A stretch of 6,858 nt of DNA from an uncultured Gemmatimonadota bacterium (GCA_937136445.1 CAKZOQ010000024.1:1-6858), one strand, 5' to 3'. Numbered from the stretch's first letter, positions 1-6,644 are shown. Notes: generated by a model from the letters alone, not told the origin. Program-made: numbers and translations.

Positions 1-1104
1 GCCGTGGCCGTCGTCGTCCCAGCAGCCCCAGCTGCGCCCGCCCCAGTACCAGGATCCCCGGCACGGGACGGGCATGACCTCGTCGGGGGTGACCACGTCG
101 GAGTCCAAGGCGATGCCCGCCGTCGCCAGCTTCCAGGTGCTGGCAGGCGCGTACAGCCCGAGGACGGCCCGGTTGTAAAGGGGCTTCTGCTCGTCCGTGT
201 TGAGCCGCTCCCAGGGCTCGGAGGCGATGCCGCCGACGAAGGCGTTGGGGTCGAAGTTCGGCGCCGAGTAGAGGGCCAGCACCCCTCCGTCGGCGGGGTC
301 CAGAGCCACCAGCGCCCCGGCCATGGAGTCGGGCCAGATCTGGTCCACCCACTGATGGAGTTCCAGGTCCAGGTTCAGTCGCAGCTCCTGGCCGGCCTGG
401 CCGGGATCCGCGGTGAAGCCCGAGAAGTCGCCGACGATCCGCCCCCGGGCGTCCACCTCGACGTATCGGAGACCTCGCTCCCCCTGCAGCCGTGGTTCGT
501 ACTGCCGCTCGATCCCCGTCTTCCCCACCACCATCCCCTGGTCGTAGCGGTCGCCGGAGAAGGCCGAGTCCTGGAGCTCGTCGCCGGTGATCTCACCGAC
601 ATAGCCCAGGACGTGGGCAACGGACCCTCCGGCGGGATAGCGACGCCGGGGCCGCATCTCCACGTAGACGTCGGGGAACTCGGTTCGCCGCTCCTCCAGC
701 GCGCTCACCACCTCGAAGTCGGCGTCGTTGTCCACCACGACCTCGGTGCCGTAGCGGCGGAAGTCCGCCATGAGCTGGTCGATGCGCCCGTCGGTGATCC
801 CCAGATGGGGCTGCATGCGATCCAGCGTGCTCCGGATGGAGTCCGGCGGCCCCGGGAGGAGGGTGATGGCGTACCCGGGGACGTTGTCGGCCAGGATGCG
901 TCCCTGGCGGTCGTAGATGGTGCCTCGGGGAGCTGGCACCGGAAGCTGGCGGAGCCGGTTGGATTCGGCCCGGAGCTCCCAGGTGTCCGAGCGGAGGACC
1001 TGGACCCGGAAGAAGGCCGCGCAGAGCAGGCCCAGGAAGAGGGCCAGGATCACGAAGGCCCCGCGAGCGCGAGCCCGGCGTGCGAGGGGGTGGTGCGTCT
1101 TCAT
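1..1104 (-). CDS. mrdA: Penicillin-binding protein 2 (peptidoglycan D,D-transpeptidase of the elongasome), 3' end missing
   Basis: Class B PBP that cross-links new peptidoglycan in the periplasm during side-wall growth, working with RodA and MreBCD. I translated 368 codons from the ATG at 1104; the frame is still open at base 1, so the C-terminal part is outside the window. Visible in order: a basic cytoplasmic start (residues 1-15), one membrane anchor (about 16-37), the dimerisation-domain motif RGTIYDRQGRILADN (60-74), a GKTGIERQYE segment (194-203), then the transpeptidase domain from about 240. The catalytic SxxK is S322-T-W-K325, in the context YAPASTWK. A Cys pair (348, 361) flanks the GSWYWGGRSWG stretch, followed by a GHG at the edge. 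The KTG motif is not in view. The ATG overlaps the mreD TGA (ATGA), implying coupled translation, with GGGGAG 10 nt upstream. Family assignment is firm; PBP2 rather than another class B PBP is supported by the mreBCD context. Confidence 0.95.
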   Translation of the reverse strand, partial: MKTHHPLARRARARGAFVILALFLGLLCAAFFRVQVLRSDTWELRAESNRLRQLPVPAPRGTIYDRQGRILADNVPGYAITLLPGPPDSIRSTLDRMQPHLGITDGRIDQLMADFRRYGTEVVVDNDADFEVVSALEERRTEFPDVYVEMRPRRRYPAGGSVAHVLGYVGEITGDELQDSAFSGDRYDQGMVVGKTGIERQYEPRLQGERGLRYVEVDARGRIVGDFSGFTADPGQAGQELRLNLDLELHQWVDQIWPDSMAGALVALDPADGGVLALYSAPNFDPNAFVGGIASEPWERLNTDEQKPLYNRAVLGLYAPASTWKLATAGIALDSDVVTPDEVMPVPCRGSWYWGGRSWGCWDDDGHG

Positions 1105-1583
1105 GCGTCGGGCTCTCCCCAGAGTCCGGTGAGGGCCAGCGCCAGGACCGCCACGGCCGCGGCGTAGAGTGCCGCCAGCGAGCCCTGCACCAGCATCTGG
1201 TCCACGAAGGATTGCCGCAGGTCTTGTCCTACCACCAACCAGTGCAGCAGATCCCGGAGCCACTTGCCCAGCGCGAAGTACGACACCAGGAAGATCAACG
1301 AGTCCCCGACGAAGAGGTCCCGTGTGAGTGCGCCCAGCGCCCCGGTCACCGACATGGCCACCGCGTTGGCTCCGAAGGAGAGCACGCTCAGCGCATCCTC
1401 CAGGAGGCCCAGGCCGAAACCCGTCCCGGCCGCCACGCCCACCTTCACCTCACGGGCCAGGAGGAGGAGCGCCACCGTCAGCAGGTCCGGCGCCACCGCA
1501 CCCAGTCCCAGCCCCACGTGCAGGAAGAGATGGAGGACCACGAAGAGACCCACCACCACCCAGAGGAGCGGCCGGGTCTTCAC
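1101..1583 (-). CDS. mreD: Rod shape-determining membrane protein MreD
   Basis: Small integral membrane protein of the MreBCD complex that helps link cytoplasmic MreB filaments to periplasmic MreC and PBP2. The 160-residue product is the usual size for MreD. It is almost entirely hydrophobic: TM-like stretches at about 6-22, 26-43, 48-66, 94-108 and 130-152, with a short charged loop around LEDALS (61-66) and TRDLFVGD (87-94). MreD is poorly conserved, so the call rests on size, hydrophobicity and its place between mreC and mrdA. I chose the GTG at 1583, whose bases overlap the mreC TGA (GTGA). The same frame stays open to 1805, but that extension overlaps mreC and reads as Gly/Pro/Arg-rich non-protein. 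A G-rich GGTGGGGGT lies just upstream as a weak ribosome site. The stop overlaps the mrdA start by 4 nt. Confidence 0.9.
   Translation of the reverse strand: MKTRPLLWVVVGLFVVLHLFLHVGLGLGAVAPDLLTVALLLLAREVKVGVAAGTGFGLGLLEDALSVLSFGANAVAMSVTGALGALTRDLFVGDSLIFLVSYFALGKWLRDLLHWLVVGQDLRQSFVDQMLVQGSLAALYAAAVAVLALALTGLWGEPDA
1115..1120 (-). promoter_or_regulatory. Shine-Dalgarno site of mrdA
   Basis: GGGGAG on the minus strand, 10 nt before the mrdA ATG and inside the last codons of mreD. Together with the ATGA overlap it fixes the mrdA start. Confidence 0.55.
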
Positions 1584-2536
1584 CGCGTACCCCCACCCGG
1601 CCCATCGTTCGGGCCTTCCGGGGGTGGCGAGGGCGGCCCCACGAAGGCCGAGTCCACCTCCGCCGGCGCCTCCACGGGGGACTGCAGGCTGTCCGGCAGG
1701 AACGCCCGGGTCATGTCCTCCAGGGAGGTCTGCCCCACCTGGACGAGCACGTGGCTCGCCGAAGCCGGCTCCACCATGGGCTCCAGCCAGTAGCTCTTCC
1801 GCCACTGGGCCTGGACCTCGGCCACCCCGTCCACCCGGCCGATGGGGATCCCCCGGGGGAAGACCCCGCCCAGCCCGGAGGTGACCACCAGCGTGCCGTC
1901 CGCCACCTCCTCGTGGTAGGCTCCGCCGGTGAGGACCAGCCGATCCTCCTCCCGGAAGGCGCCCCGCCGATTCTCCACCATGCCGAAGGAGGACCCGTCG
2001 GCGACCATGGCGCTGGCCCGGAAGTCCGGATGGGTCCAGTCCATCCCCACCGAGGTCTCGGGACGGACCTCGCGGATGACGCCCACCAGCCCCCGTCGGT
2101 CCACCACCGGCGCACCCTCCACCACCCCGGCGCCCGCCCCCACGAGGAGGAGGAACATGCTCTCCGAGCCCGGCGTGCCCGGCCGGAGGACCGACGCCGC
2201 CCGGTAGGAGGGCCCCACCCGATCCCCGAGCTCCAGGAGGGCCCGCAGCCGACGGTTCTCCACCGCCAGCGTCGCCTGGGTGGAGAGGATGGTGGTGAGG
2301 GAGTCGAGACGGGCCTGGAGCACCTCCACCTCCGATGCCCGAACACGGGTGTCCACCAGGACCCGTTGGGTCTCGATGAAGGGCCGGAGGAGGGAGGCCC
2401 TGAGCGCAGAGGACATCTGCTGCTGCGCCGCCTCGGGGAGGTAGGTCACGACCAGCGCGACCAGCACGAACACCACCGCGACGGTGACCTGACGACGCCC
2501 GCCGGGGGACTCGGACTCGGCGCCGTAGGGAAGCAC
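1580..2536 (-). CDS. mreC: Rod shape-determining protein MreC
   Basis: Periplasmic scaffold, anchored in the inner membrane, that joins MreB/MreD to PBP2 and RodA and is needed for rod shape. The 318 residues show a short charged cytoplasmic N-terminus (1-16), one signal-anchor helix (about 17-33), a helical, coiled-coil-like segment (about 65-103, ending ENRRLRALLEL), and the beta-domain region with the family signature TSGLGGVFPRGIPIGRV (219-235). The tail from about 285 is rich in Pro, Gly and acidic residues (GPPSPPPEGP, 300-309) and is probably disordered. The GTG start at 2536 is preceded by CAGGAG 8 nt upstream and lies 31 nt after the mreB stop. The stop overlaps the mreD GTG by 4 nt. 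Family assignment is firm from the signature and the operon. Confidence 0.95.
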   Translation of the reverse strand: MLPYGAESESPGGRRQVTVAVVFVLVALVVTYLPEAAQQQMSSALRASLLRPFIETQRVLVDTRVRASEVEVLQARLDSLTTILSTQATLAVENRRLRALLELGDRVGPSYRAASVLRPGTPGSESMFLLLVGAGAGVVEGAPVVDRRGLVGVIREVRPETSVGMDWTHPDFRASAMVADGSSFGMVENRRGAFREEDRLVLTGGAYHEEVADGTLVVTSGLGGVFPRGIPIGRVDGVAEVQAQWRKSYWLEPMVEPASASHVLVQVGQTSLEDMTRAFLPDSLQSPVEAPAEVDSAFVGPPSPPPEGPNDGPGGGTR

Positions 2537-2544
2537 GTTGACGA

Positions 2545-2550
2545 CTCCTG
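2545..2550 (-). promoter_or_regulatory. Shine-Dalgarno site of mreC
   Basis: CAGGAG on the minus strand, 8 nt before the GTG at 2536 and in the 31-nt gap after mreB. It is the clearest ribosome site of the mre block and decides the mreC start. Confidence 0.7.
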
Positions 2551-2567
2551 GGGGAGGTCCGGGCAGC

Positions 2568-3614
2568 TCAGGTTACGAGAACGGACCGGTACTTGTGGAG
2601 GTCGTCGAGAATGCGGCCGGCGCCCCGGACCACGCAGGTGAGCGGCTCCTCGTCCACATGGATGGGGAGGTTCGTCTCGTGCTGCAGGAGGCGGTCCAGC
2701 CCTCTGATGAGCGCCCCGCCCCCCGTCATGACGATGCCCCGGTCCACGATGTCGGAGGAGAGCTCCGGCGGGGTGATCTCCAGAGCCCGGCGCACCGCCT
2801 CGACGATGGCCTGGATGGGCTCCTGGATGCACTCCCGGACCTCCTGGGAGTGGACGGTGACCGTCTTGGGGATCCCGCTCACCAGGTCCCGCCCCTTCAC
2901 GTCCATCTCCCGCTCCTCCCCGAAGTCGAAGGCCGACCCGATCTGGATCTTGATGGCCTCCGCCGTGGGCTCCCCGATGAGGAGGTTGTAGTTCTTGCGA
3001 AGGAAGGTGACGATGGCCGAATCCAGCTCGTCACCGCCCACCCGGATGGAGGTGTTGGAGACGATGCCGGAGAGGGCGATGACGGCGATCTCGGTGGTGC
3101 CACCGCCGATGTCGATGACCATGTTGCCCGTGGGCGTCTCCACCGGCAGCCCCACCCCGATGGCGGCAGCCATGGGCTCGTCCGACATGTAGACAGCCTT
3201 GGCTCCGGCCGCCATGGCCGAGGAGCGGACCGCACGGCGCTCCAGCTCGGTGATGCCCGACGGCACGCCCACCACCACCCTCGGCTTGATCCGGAAGATC
3301 CGCTTGGCGGTGACCTGCTTGAGGAAGTGGCGGAGCATCATCTCCGTCACGTCCACGTCGGCGATGACGCCGTCCTTCAGCGGCCGGATGGCCTCGATCC
3401 CCTCGGGCGTCCGGCCCAGCATGCGCTTGGCCTCCAGACCGATCCCCATGATGCGCTTGGAGCCCCCCTTCTCCACCGCCACCACGGACGGTTCGTTGAG
3501 GACGATTCCTTCGCCCTTCACATAGACGAGGGTGTTGGCGGTGCCCAGGTCCACGGCGATGTCGTTCACCGGTATCAGGCGCCCGGAATTCAGCCAATTG
3601 CTCAAGAGGGACAA
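2568..3614 (-). CDS. mreB: Rod shape-determining protein MreB (bacterial actin)
   Basis: Actin-family ATPase that polymerises on the inner face of the membrane and guides the elongasome. The 348 residues are full family length. Nucleotide-site motifs are all present: phosphate-1 DLGTANT (22-28), the SDEPMAAA segment with the expected catalytic Glu146, phosphate-2 DIGGGTTE (168-175), and the adenosine motif TGGGA (297-301). GVPSGITELERRA (116-128) is typical MreB. The start is uncertain. The frame has an in-frame TAA about 65 nt upstream and no ATG or GTG between it and the TTG at 3614. That TTG gives an N-terminus (SLLSNWLNSGRLI) that could be the amphipathic membrane helix seen in many Gram-negative MreBs. 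Alternatives are a TTG at 3605 and a GTG at 3569; none has a clear Shine-Dalgarno. First gene of mreBCD-mrdA. Confidence 0.96.
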   Translation of the reverse strand: MSLLSNWLNSGRLIPVNDIAVDLGTANTLVYVKGEGIVLNEPSVVAVEKGGSKRIMGIGLEAKRMLGRTPEGIEAIRPLKDGVIADVDVTEMMLRHFLKQVTAKRIFRIKPRVVVGVPSGITELERRAVRSSAMAAGAKAVYMSDEPMAAAIGVGLPVETPTGNMVIDIGGGTTEIAVIALSGIVSNTSIRVGGDELDSAIVTFLRKNYNLLIGEPTAEAIKIQIGSAFDFGEEREMDVKGRDLVSGIPKTVTVHSQEVRECIQEPIQAIVEAVRRALEITPPELSSDIVDRGIVMTGGGALIRGLDRLLQHETNLPIHVDEEPLTCVVRGAGRILDDLHKYRSVLVT

Positions 3615-3649
3615 GAGAGGGATCTGTGGGAGGCTCAGACGATGGAGGA

Positions 3650-3665
3650 GGGCCCGGAAGGGCCC
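3650..3665 (-). other. GGGCCC inverted repeat in the mreB leader
   Basis: GGGCCC-TTCC-GGGCCC on the minus strand, a 6-bp GC-only stem with a 4-nt loop, 35 nt before the mreB TTG. Each arm is also a palindrome by itself, so it could be an RNA hairpin, a DNA-binding site or chance in GC-rich DNA. No T-run follows, so it is not a terminator. Confidence 0.4.
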
Positions 3666-3668
3666 GAG

Positions 3669-3697
3669 AACATACGTTTACCGGGAGGGAAAAGCCA
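3669..3697 (-). promoter_or_regulatory. Possible promoter for mreBCD-mrdA
   Basis: TATGTT (3674-3669) matches the -10 consensus at 4 of 6 positions and lies 17 nt downstream of TGGCTT (3697-3692), a poor -35 match. It sits in the only AT-richer patch between dut and mreB and just after a terminator-like hairpin. Transcription would begin near 3662, about 50 nt before the TTG. The call rests on position more than on match quality. Confidence 0.25.
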
Positions 3698-3711
3698 CCC
3701 CGCCGGGGGGC
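3690..3711 (-). terminator. Probable intrinsic terminator after dut
   Basis: On the minus strand GCCCCCC-GGC-GGGGTGGC is followed directly by TTTT. It folds as a 7-bp GC stem with one bulged T and a 3-nt loop, and starts about 25 nt after the dut stop. The T-run is short, so termination may be partial. It would end the ald-dut transcript before mreB. Confidence 0.4.
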
Positions 3712-3736
3712 CGAGAACTCTGCAAGATCCGGGCCT

Positions 3737-4177
3737 TCACGAGCGTCCGGTGCTCCCGAACCCACCTTGGCCCCGGGCGGTCTCCGAGAGGGCTCCCACC
3801 TCCGCCACTTCGGGGGTCTCGAAGCGGGCGAAGACGAGCTGCGCGATGCGGCTGCCTCGCTCCAGCGGTACCGCGTCGGCACCGGTGTTCTGGAGGATGA
3901 CCTTGAGCTCCCCCCGATAGTCCGGATCGATGGTGCCGGGACTGTTGGGAAGGGTGACCCCGTGCCGGAGGGCCAGCCCGGACCGGGGGCGCACCTGGCA
4001 CTCCACACCCTCGGGGAGCTCCATGACGAGGCCGGTGGCCACCAACCGGATCTCCCCGGGCTGAAGGACCACGCCCTCCTCGGCGCAGCGGATGTCGTAC
4101 CCCGCCGCCTGGGAGGTGGCCCGGGACGGGAGGGGGAGGTCCGGGTTCGACGGGAGGCGCTGGAAGGCGACCCTCAC
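3737..4177 (-). CDS. dut: Deoxyuridine 5'-triphosphate nucleotidohydrolase (dUTPase)
   Basis: Trimeric cytoplasmic enzyme that hydrolyses dUTP to dUMP and pyrophosphate, keeping uracil out of DNA and feeding dTMP synthesis. The 146-residue product is normal length and carries all five family motifs: AAGYDIR (24-30), PRSGLA (64-69), GTIDPDYRG (81-89, with the catalytic Asp84), RGSRIAQ (107-113) and the C-terminal RGQGGFGSTG (135-144), the flexible arm that closes over the site. I chose the GTG at 4177, which shares four bases with the ald TGA (GTGA). It puts VRVAFQRLP at the start, as expected for the family. The frame stays open to 5062, but that part is shadow sequence over ald. There is no strong ribosome site (only CAGG nearby), so translation probably depends on coupling to ald. 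Confidence 0.96.
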   Translation of the reverse strand: MRVAFQRLPSNPDLPLPSRATSQAAGYDIRCAEEGVVLQPGEIRLVATGLVMELPEGVECQVRPRSGLALRHGVTLPNSPGTIDPDYRGELKVILQNTGADAVPLERGSRIAQLVFARFETPEVAEVGALSETARGQGGFGSTGRS

Positions 4178-5304
4178 GCCTGGGAGGCGGGCCGGAGCAC
4201 GCGGTCCACGGCGGTGAGCTCCATCCCGAAGGCCGCCGCCACGCCCCGGTAGGTGAGCGTGCCGTCTGAGACGTTCACGCCGCGGCGGAGTGCCGGGTCG
4301 TCCACGCAGGCCTGCTTCCACCCCTTCCCCGCCAGTGCCAGCGCGTATGGGAGGGTGGCGTTGGTGAGGGCCAGGGTGCTGGAGCGCGGCACGCCCCCGG
4401 GCATGTTCGCCACCCCGTAGTGGATGACGTCGTCCACCACGTAGACCGGGTCCACGTGGGTGGTGGGTCGGATGGTCTCCACGCAGCCGCCCTGGTCCAC
4501 GGCCACGTCCACGATGACGGTGCCCGGACGCATGAGCTTGAGGTCCTCTCTGGTGATCAGGTTCGGTGCCTTGGCTCCGGGGATGAGGACGGCGCCGATG
4601 ATGAGGTCGGCGTCCTCCACCTGCTTCCGGATGGCGTATCGGGTGCTGAAGAGGAGGTTCACGTTGGCCGGCATGACGTCGTCCAGGTAGCGGAGCCGGT
4701 CGAGGTCGATGTCCATGATGTGGACCCGGGCTCCGAGCCCGGCCGCCATCTTGGCGGCGTTGGTCCCCACCACCCCGCCGCCCAGCACCAGGACCTTGCC
4801 GGGAAGCACACCGGGGACGCCGCCCAGAAGCACACCGAGCCCGCCCTGGGGCCGCTCCAGGTACTTGGCGCCCTCCTGCACCGCCATGCGCCCCGCCACC
4901 TCGGACATGGGGGTGAGAAGAGGCAGCTCGCCGGTCTCCAGCTCCACCGTCTCGTAGGCGATGGCGGTGGCTCCCGACTCCAGAACGGCCCGGGTCAGGC
5001 CCTCGTCGGCGGCAAAGTGGAAGTAGGTGAACAGGAGCTGGCCCTCGCGGATGCGGGGCCACTCCACCCGGATGGGCTCCTTCACCTTCATGATCATCAC
5101 CGACCGCTCCCAGACCTCCTCGGCGGTCTCCACGATCTCGGCTCCGGCGGCCTCGTAGAAGTCGTCGGTGAAGCCGCTTCCCACCCCGGCCCCGGACTCC
5201 ACCACCAGATCGTGGCCGGACTGGGTGAGCATCTCCGCGCCAGCGGGGGTCAGGGCGACGCGGTACTCCTCGGACTTGATCTCTTTGGGCACGCCGATGA
5301 GCAT
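4174..5304 (-). CDS. ald: Alanine dehydrogenase (NAD-dependent)
   Basis: Cytoplasmic enzyme that interconverts L-alanine with pyruvate and ammonia using NAD(H). The 376 residues match the usual length. The N-terminal MLIGVPKEIK and the active-site set known from the family are in place: Arg15, Lys75 (KVKEP), His96 (TYFHF) and Asp270 (VAVDQGG). The Rossmann glycine motif GGGVVG is at 175-180, with the acidic Asp198 after the second strand (IMDID), which fits NAD over NADP. ANMPGGVPRSST (299-310) is also typical. The ATG at 5304 has GAGGAG 4 nt upstream, so the start is secure. It overlaps dut by 4 nt and follows the M16 peptidase gene after about 100 bp. Possible roles are alanine catabolism, or balancing the alanine pool that also feeds peptidoglycan; the second is inference. 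Confidence 0.96.
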   Translation of the reverse strand: MLIGVPKEIKSEEYRVALTPAGAEMLTQSGHDLVVESGAGVGSGFTDDFYEAAGAEIVETAEEVWERSVMIMKVKEPIRVEWPRIREGQLLFTYFHFAADEGLTRAVLESGATAIAYETVELETGELPLLTPMSEVAGRMAVQEGAKYLERPQGGLGVLLGGVPGVLPGKVLVLGGGVVGTNAAKMAAGLGARVHIMDIDLDRLRYLDDVMPANVNLLFSTRYAIRKQVEDADLIIGAVLIPGAKAPNLITREDLKLMRPGTVIVDVAVDQGGCVETIRPTTHVDPVYVVDDVIHYGVANMPGGVPRSSTLALTNATLPYALALAGKGWKQACVDDPALRRGVNVSDGTLTYRGVAAAFGMELTAVDRVLRPASQA

Positions 5305-5308
5305 GGGG

Positions 5309-5314
5309 CTCCTC
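5309..5314 (-). promoter_or_regulatory. Shine-Dalgarno site of ald
   Basis: GAGGAG on the minus strand, separated from the ATG at 5304 by CCCC. It is a strong ribosome site with slightly short spacing and the best in the window. Confidence 0.7.
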
Positions 5315-5340
5315 GATCGATGGGTAGGGATGGGATGGCG

Positions 5341-5357
5341 GGATCGGGGGCCGATCC
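5341..5357 (-). other. Inverted repeat between the M16 gene and ald
   Basis: GGATCGG-CCC-CCGATCC on the minus strand, a perfect 7-bp stem with a 3-nt loop, 37 nt before the ald ATG. No T-run follows, so it is a weak terminator candidate. It could equally be a binding site or leader structure for ald. I see no convincing -35/-10 pair in the rest of this 97-bp gap. Confidence 0.35.
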
Positions 5358-5404
5358 GGAGGGATCCGTGGTCTCCGAAGGACGGCGCTCGAGCCCGGGA
5401 AAAG

Positions 5405-6643
5405 CTAGGCAGGACCGAGGCGTAGGACCAGTTGCCCCTCGGGTGCGAAGTGGCGCGTCGCTACCCGCCGGATGTCGTCCTCCGTGACGGCGTCGATGCG
5501 CGCCAGAAGCTCGTCCAGTCCTCGGAAGGGTCGATTGTGGAGACCGGCGGCCGCGAGGCGGTGCAGGCGCGCCCCGGTGGACTCCAGCGAGAGCATGACC
5601 TGACCTTTCACCTGCTGCTTGGTCTGCGAAAGCTCCTCCGCCGGGAGCCCCTCGTCCGCCACCCGCTGCAGCTCCTCGCGAACCACCTCCACCGCCCGCT
5701 CTTCCGTGGCCGGTCGGGTGCTGAGGTAGGTGCCCACCACCCCCGCCCGCCCCCAGAAGGAGTGCCAGGTGAAGACGGTGTAGCAGAGCCCCTCGGCCTC
5801 CCGTACCCGCTGGAAGAGACGGGAACTCATCCCGCCGCCCAGCGCCGAGGAGAGGAGGATGGCCGCGTAGCGGTCCGGGTCGGCGTGGGCGGGGCCCGTT
5901 CCCCCGAAGACCACATGGGTCTGGGTGGTGGCTCGCACCACCCGCTCGTCCCCGGTCCGGGTCCCGCCTACGACGGGCGGAGTCTCCGGCGGAACGTCGC
6001 CCCCCTTCAGATCGCCCAACATCTCCCGGGCCTGCTTCACCAGGTCGTCGTGCTCCACCCGGCCCGCTGCGGCCACCACCAGGTTCCGGGCCTGGTAGGC
6101 CCCCCGGTGCAGCGCCGCCAGCGTATCGGCCGAGAGGGAGGCCACCGAGTCGGGGGTCCCCAGGATGGACCGACCGTACGGGTGGCCCTTCCAGAGGCGG
6201 TCTCCATGGAGTTCGAAGGCCAGGTCGTCCGGGGCGTCCTCCACCTGGGCGATCTCCTCCAGGACCACCTGACGCTCCAGCGCCAGATCACCCTCCCGGA
6301 GCAGCGGGCGCCGCACCAGGTCCGCCAGGACGTCGAGCGCCTCGGGGAGGTGGGCGTCCAACACCCGGGCCTGGTAGGCCGTGTGCTCCCGGGTGGTGTA
6401 GGCGTCCAGCGATCCCCCGAGGCTCTCCAGGCTGAGGGCCAGCTCGTGGGCGCTGCGTCGCTCCGTCCCCTTGAAGACCATGTGCTCCAGCAGGTGGCTC
6501 ACCCCAAGGTGCTCCGGCCGCTCGTGGGCGGAGCCACGGCGCACCCACACCCCTACCGCCACGCTCCGAACACCGGGGATGTCCTCGGAGAGGACGCGCA
6601 CGCCGTTGTCCAGCGTGGTCTCGTGGAATCGTTCGTCGGTCAC
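5405..6643 (-). CDS. M16 family zinc metallopeptidase (processing-peptidase type)
   Basis: Zinc peptidase of the pitrilysin family, subfamily resembling the mitochondrial processing peptidase beta subunit; substrates in bacteria are mostly unknown. The 412 residues hold two homologous halves. The N-terminal half has the inverted zinc motif HLLEH (His50, Glu53, His54), with the third ligand Glu130 in VVLEEI, 76 residues after His54 as the family requires. The C-terminal half has GGGMSSRLFQRVRE (269-282) and the R281/Y288 pair (REAEGLCY) used in substrate binding, so it should be active as a single-chain dimer. No signal peptide is visible. I chose the GTG at 6643 because the frame upstream to 6748 runs through a terminator hairpin and starts unlike the family, while VTDERFHETTLDNGVRV is typical. 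The ribosome site is weak (GAGG, 11 nt). The gene lies just downstream of pnp, as in Bacillus and actinobacteria. Confidence 0.93.
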   Translation of the reverse strand: MTDERFHETTLDNGVRVLSEDIPGVRSVAVGVWVRRGSAHERPEHLGVSHLLEHMVFKGTERRSAHELALSLESLGGSLDAYTTREHTAYQARVLDAHLPEALDVLADLVRRPLLREGDLALERQVVLEEIAQVEDAPDDLAFELHGDRLWKGHPYGRSILGTPDSVASLSADTLAALHRGAYQARNLVVAAAGRVEHDDLVKQAREMLGDLKGGDVPPETPPVVGGTRTGDERVVRATTQTHVVFGGTGPAHADPDRYAAILLSSALGGGMSSRLFQRVREAEGLCYTVFTWHSFWGRAGVVGTYLSTRPATEERAVEVVREELQRVADEGLPAEELSQTKQQVKGQVMLSLESTGARLHRLAAAGLHNRPFRGLDELLARIDAVTEDDIRRVATRHFAPEGQLVLRLGPA

Positions 6644-6644
6644 C

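Noticed and set aside
4..1167. Plus-strand open frame (387 codons) opposite mrdA
   Set aside because: The minus strand encodes PBP2 with a catalytic SxxK in an open frame across the whole stretch; this frame is its antisense shadow.
1101..1805. Longer mreD starting at 1805
   Set aside because: The extra 74 residues are Gly/Pro/Ala-rich, overlap mreC entirely and would make MreD too long. The GTG at 1583 gives a normal length and a GTGA junction.
1328..2641. Long plus-strand open frame (437 codons) opposite mreD and mreC
   Set aside because: It reads as Pro/Arg/Gly/His-rich low-complexity sequence with no family features, and it is antisense to genes with clear motifs. High GC leaves few stop codons in the complementary frames.
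2538..3920. Plus-strand open frame (460 codons) opposite mreB and dut
   Set aside because: His/Asp/Gly-rich shadow of mreB in the complementary frame, and it crosses the dut-mreB intergenic region. No plausible domains.
3737..5062. dUTPase fused to a long N-terminal region
   Set aside because: The upstream part of this frame is the wrong-frame reading of ald (His/Arg/Gly-rich). dUTPase motif spacing fits a start at the GTG at 4177.
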